A stretch of 35,974 nt of DNA from an uncultured Moraxella sp. Its GTDB lineage: Bacteria > Pseudomonadota > Gammaproteobacteria > Pseudomonadales > Moraxellaceae. Positions 33,633-35,974 of this stretch are shown here, piece after piece; positions within the stretch are counted from its first letter, which is position 1; each line of letters starts with the position of its first letter. A model generated the notes under the pieces. That model worked only from the letters and a program-made list of their open reading frames with translations. It was not told the origin of the DNA and searched no databases. Made by a program: the position numbers and the translations under genes. Location: positions 1 through 35,974 of the forward strand of contig CALJUC010000245.1 in the NCBI GenBank assembly GCA_937975585.1. The letters are read 5' to 3'.

Positions 33633-34420
33633 TGGGCAATCTTAGCGTTCGGCTTTACGAAACCCCCGTTGAATCCCTACCCGATGACCTATATATCCCG
33701 CCAGAAGCGTTTGCTATCTGGCTGGAGCAGTTTGAAGGGCCATTGGATTTTTTGCTGTATTTGGTCAAAAAGAATAACTTTGACATCACCACCACGGCCA
33801 TACTGCCCATTACTGAGCAGTATCTGACCTATATCGCAGAATTGGACGAACACCATTTTGAGTTAGCCGGTGATTATCTACTGATGGCCAGTACCTTGAT
33901 TGCGATTAAAAGCGAGTTGTTACTCCCAACCCCGCAACTAACGGCTGAAGAAAAAAACCCAACCAAACAGCTGATTCAGCGTCTTGAGCAATACGCACAA
34001 ATCAAGCACGTCAGTCAGCGTTTAGATGGCTTGATGCGCCTTGAGCGTGATGTATTTTTGGCGTATGCCAGTTTGCCAAGTCCTGAAGTGCTCGCCAAAG
34101 AGATACCACCGTATCCTGCAACATTGTTGGTCGAAAGCCTGATTAAGATGCAGTTAAAACCGGATTACCAAATGCACCATATCAAAGCCGATATCGTGCC
34201 TTTGGCAGAGCGTATGGCAAGTATTAGCCGTATATTGGCAAGTCGTGGTCAAGGCACTTTTCACGACATATTAGATAAATCACAAGGCAAACTGGGTGTG
34301 GTGGTGAGTTTTGTCGCCATTTTAGAATTAGCAAAACAGCGGATGCTAAAATTTGTCGCACAAAACGATGACAACGCTTCCGATCTAAGCGAACTAACCT
34401 TGATATGGGCATCGTCATGA
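33632..34420 (+). CDS. scpA: Segregation and condensation protein A (kleisin)
   Basis: Kleisin subunit that links the two heads of the SMC condensin dimer in chromosome compaction and segregation. The N-terminal FEGPLDFLLYLVKKNNFDI is the family signature (about 35-53), and YLLMASTLIAIKSELLLP the following helix; the C-terminal winged-helix part includes VVVSFVAILELAKQRMLKF. The protein has 262 aa. It overlaps trpS by one base and scpB by a few bases, forming a tight three-gene operon. The SMC protein itself is not in the window; gammaproteobacteria of this type usually have a stand-alone smc gene. Confidence 0.95.
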   Translation: MGNLSVRLYETPVESLPDDLYIPPEAFAIWLEQFEGPLDFLLYLVKKNNFDITTTAILPITEQYLTYIAELDEHHFELAGDYLLMASTLIAIKSELLLPTPQLTAEEKNPTKQLIQRLEQYAQIKHVSQRLDGLMRLERDVFLAYASLPSPEVLAKEIPPYPATLLVESLIKMQLKPDYQMHHIKADIVPLAERMASISRILASRGQGTFHDILDKSQGKLGVVVSFVAILELAKQRMLKFVAQNDDNASDLSELTLIWASS

Positions 34421-34962
34421 CCGATTTTAACCAACAACATCAGCTTGCCCAGCAGCATAGCAAATCTATCGAAGCGATTTTACATGCCTCAGAAACCCCG
34501 ATTACTGCCAAACAGCTATGTCACTGGCTATCGATTAATTCAAACCAACTGAGCATGGCACTCACGGTCTTGCAGCAGCGGCTATCACAAGGCGCGTTAA
34601 CCTTAGCGGATACCGCGAGCGGCTACCGATTGCAAATCGCCAATGACTTTAGCCCGCTGATTCAGCAAGTTTTTCCCCAGCGTCAAGAAACCTTAAGCCA
34701 AGCGCTATTAGAGACGTTAAGTGTGATTGCTTATAAACAACCGGTGACGCGTGGCGATATTGAGCAAATTCGTGGCGTGACTGTATCGAGCAATATCTTA
34801 CGGCAATTATTTGATAAAGGCTGGATTATTGAGCAAGGCTTTCGCGATACGCTGGGACGTCCTGCACTACTGCATACCACCCCAGCGTTTTTAGCCGCTT
34901 TTGGGCTTAAAAGCTTGCAAGATTTACCAAAGCTAGCTGATGTACAACAGCTTGAGATATAA
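34417..34962 (+). CDS. scpB: Segregation and condensation protein B
   Basis: Winged-helix protein that dimerises and binds ScpA in the SMC-ScpAB condensin. Two winged-helix domains are visible: SIEAILHASETPITAKQLCHWL onward, and ALLETLSVIAYKQPVTRGDIEQIRGVTVSSNILRQL, with DTLGRPALLHTTPAFLAAFGL at the end. The ATG at 34417 overlaps the scpA stop (ATGA); an in-frame ATG at 34405 would add four residues and I cannot exclude it. The protein has 181 aa, normal for the family. rluB, which often follows, is absent; a terminator comes directly after the stop. Confidence 0.95.
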   Translation: MTDFNQQHQLAQQHSKSIEAILHASETPITAKQLCHWLSINSNQLSMALTVLQQRLSQGALTLADTASGYRLQIANDFSPLIQQVFPQRQETLSQALLETLSVIAYKQPVTRGDIEQIRGVTVSSNILRQLFDKGWIIEQGFRDTLGRPALLHTTPAFLAAFGLKSLQDLPKLADVQQLEI

Positions 34963-34988
34963 AAAGCTGCCGACTGGGCAGCTTCTTA
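34961..34988 (+). terminator. Intrinsic terminator after scpB
   Basis: AAGCTGCC/GGCAGCTT stem (34964-34971 with 34977-34984) with a 5-base loop, beginning at the scpB stop codon; tail TTCTT is imperfect. Confidence 0.8.
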
Positions 34989-35023
34989 AAGATCCTGTTT
35001 AAAGACCCTGCATCAACAATGCA

Positions 35024-35725
35024 TTAAGGCAAGCGGCGAGCAGGGGCGCCCCACTGGTTGACATTCGGCTTGGTATCTGTGCAATACCACACCAGCAGCA
35101 TAATCCCGCCAATGATGGGGATAAAGGCAATTAGCATCCACCAACCTGATTTATTAACATCATGTAAACGGCGAACACCGACTGCGATATTGGGAATCAG
35201 CAACGCCAAAGCAATAAGCCCCGCCACAATGCCATCAGTACCAATCATATAATCAATGAATGCCCCACCCAGATACAACATAAACCACGCCAAATAAAAA
35301 TACCAATATTCTTTACGTCTAGCACGCCCTTTAAAATTGGCATAATTGCTGAGACTTTTTTTAACCCAATCAAAAAAGCCATAATTTTCTTCAATCGCCC
35401 ATGCTGGATTGACGGCATTGATGCCCGCTGCGTGAGTAACTTGACCATAGTTGGCAGTTGTAGGGTTGAGATTTGTATAGCCGTGAGGGATGGGCGCAAT
35501 CGTGCTATCTATCGGTTTATTTAGATTGATTGCATTGCCTGCGGCAAGACCGACAACTGCCACTGCATAACCCTGCGCATCGACACTAAATTCTACTTGT
35601 TGTCCTGCCATCGGTGCCGTGGCTTGTTGCCATTGTTGGCTAGTAAATGGGTAATTTTTGCCGTCATCCCCCATGATGATACCTTGACCATGTTGCGGCG
35701 AGAAATTGGCTATTTGCCCTTTCAT
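35024..35725 (-). CDS. Cold-shock-like domain fused to a DUF805 membrane domain
   Basis: A 233-aa protein with two parts. Residues 1-57 resemble a cold-shock (OB-fold) domain: KGQIANFSPQHGQGIIMGDD, YPFTSQQW and VEFSVDAQGYAVAV follow the order of strands in CspA-type proteins, although the aromatic RNP motifs are weak. After a Pro/Asn/Thr-rich linker (about 60-110), residues about 117-225 are a DUF805 domain: FKGRARRKEYWYFYL, then three to four hydrophobic helices with VGVRRLHDVNKSGWW and IGGIMLLVWYC. DUF805 proteins are small inner-membrane proteins of unknown function. The orientation puts the nucleic-acid-like domain at the cytoplasmic face if the N-terminus is inside. AAAAGGAATAATAGC precedes the ATG. 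It is convergent with scpB. Function not known. Confidence 0.8.
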   Translation of the reverse strand: MKGQIANFSPQHGQGIIMGDDGKNYPFTSQQWQQATAPMAGQQVEFSVDAQGYAVAVVGLAAGNAINLNKPIDSTIAPIPHGYTNLNPTTANYGQVTHAAGINAVNPAWAIEENYGFFDWVKKSLSNYANFKGRARRKEYWYFYLAWFMLYLGGAFIDYMIGTDGIVAGLIALALLIPNIAVGVRRLHDVNKSGWWMLIAFIPIIGGIMLLVWYCTDTKPNVNQWGAPARRLP

Positions 35726-35856
35726 TGCTATTATTCCTTTTAATTGTATTGATTCACTTATGTCGATGATTATAACGTAAAATAATTTTTACAATGTGAC
35801 ATTATTTATGTTAAATTTTTGCTTAAAATACTGGTTAAAATTTAGCCACATTACTT

Positions 35857-35862
35857 TATACT
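35857..35862 (+). promoter_or_regulatory. Possible -10 element for the gene at the right edge
   Basis: TATACT lies about 100 bases before the last start codon; a poor -35 (TTAAAA, 16-base spacer) precedes it. Confidence 0.3.
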
Positions 35863-35876
35863 AGCATTCAACCATC

Positions 35877-35937
35877 GCTTGTCCTACAATAGGCACAAGC
35901 ATGAAGTTTCATGCTGGCACAACATTGTGAAATGTTG
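35877..35937 (+). promoter_or_regulatory. Structured leader with three successive hairpins
   Basis: Hairpin 1: GCTTGT/ACAAGC (35877-35882 with 35895-35900). Hairpin 2: GCATGA/TCATGC (35899-35904 with 35909-35914). Hairpin 3: CAACATT/AATGTTG (35920-35926 with 35931-35937). They sit directly before the ribosome binding site AAAGGA of the last gene. Hairpins 1 and 2 share two bases, so they may exclude each other. Confidence 0.55.
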
Positions 35938-35959
35938 CTACCTATTAAAGGATTATTGA

Positions 35960-35974
35960 ATGAAAGACGAAAAA
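35960..35974 (+). CDS. Start of an unidentified gene cut by the window edge
   Basis: ATG at 35960 with AAAGGA 7 bases before it; only five codons (MKDEK) are visible. The good ribosome binding site and the structured leader make a real gene likely, but the product cannot be identified. Confidence 0.55.

Noticed and set aside
1..35974. CRISPR arrays, tRNA or rRNA genes, prophage
   Set aside because: No regularly spaced repeats with unique spacers, no tRNA cloverleaf signature or T-loop motif in context, no rRNA sequence and no phage genes were seen on reading both strands.

Overview
The window is a stretch of bacterial core genome with moderate G+C and short intergenic gaps. It probably comes from a gammaproteobacterium of the family Moraxellaceae (Moraxella/Psychrobacter-like). 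Supporting signs are the gene orders cmk-rpsA, holB-pilZ, rplM-rpsI-petABC-sspA-sspB, rpoZ-spoT-ridA and trpS-scpA-scpB, a SpoT whose (p)ppGpp synthetase domain has decayed, and a Rieske/cytochrome b/cytochrome c1 operon of the beta/gamma type. I see no insertion sequence, prophage, CRISPR array, tRNA or rRNA. This is a housekeeping region and I found no obvious new multi-gene defence or mobile system.

Left part (1-11.4 kb). Leftward: ribosomal protein S1 (cut by the window edge), cytidylate kinase, the type IV pilus protein PilZ and the DNA polymerase III delta' subunit. Rightward: a large membrane protein of the family misleadingly called 'site-specific recombinase', a Nif3/YbgI-like metal protein, an MltF-like lytic transglycosylase with a shortened sensor domain, and a YbgC-like thioesterase. 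Leftward again: apaH and ksgA, without the apaG that often lies between them.

Middle part (11.7-23.6 kb), all rightward: the ribosome-binding ATPase YchF, ribosomal proteins L13 and S9 with a clear promoter and a leader hairpin, the cytochrome bc1 operon petABC, the stringent starvation proteins SspA and SspB, RNA polymerase omega, SpoT, RidA and the primosome helicase PriA. Several of these tie translation, RNA polymerase and starvation responses together.

Right part (23.8-36 kb). Rightward: an unrecognised 247-aa protein, a Kef-type potassium/proton antiporter and a macrodomain ADP-ribose hydrolase. Leftward: an ammonium channel and cstA with its small partner ybdD. Rightward: an LpxL-type lipid A acyltransferase, then trpS-scpA-scpB (tryptophanyl-tRNA synthetase plus the two kleisin-complex subunits of condensin). 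Leftward: an unusual fusion of a cold-shock-like domain with a DUF805 membrane domain. The window ends with the first codons of a rightward gene preceded by a leader holding three hairpins.

The most interesting points are the decayed synthetase half of SpoT, the cold-shock/DUF805 fusion, the reduced sensor domain in the transglycosylase, candidate autoregulatory hairpins ahead of rpsA and rplM, the three-hairpin leader at the right edge, the loss of the Pro-His-Pro loop in SspA, and several short tandem-repeat arrays in intergenic DNA and at gene ends.
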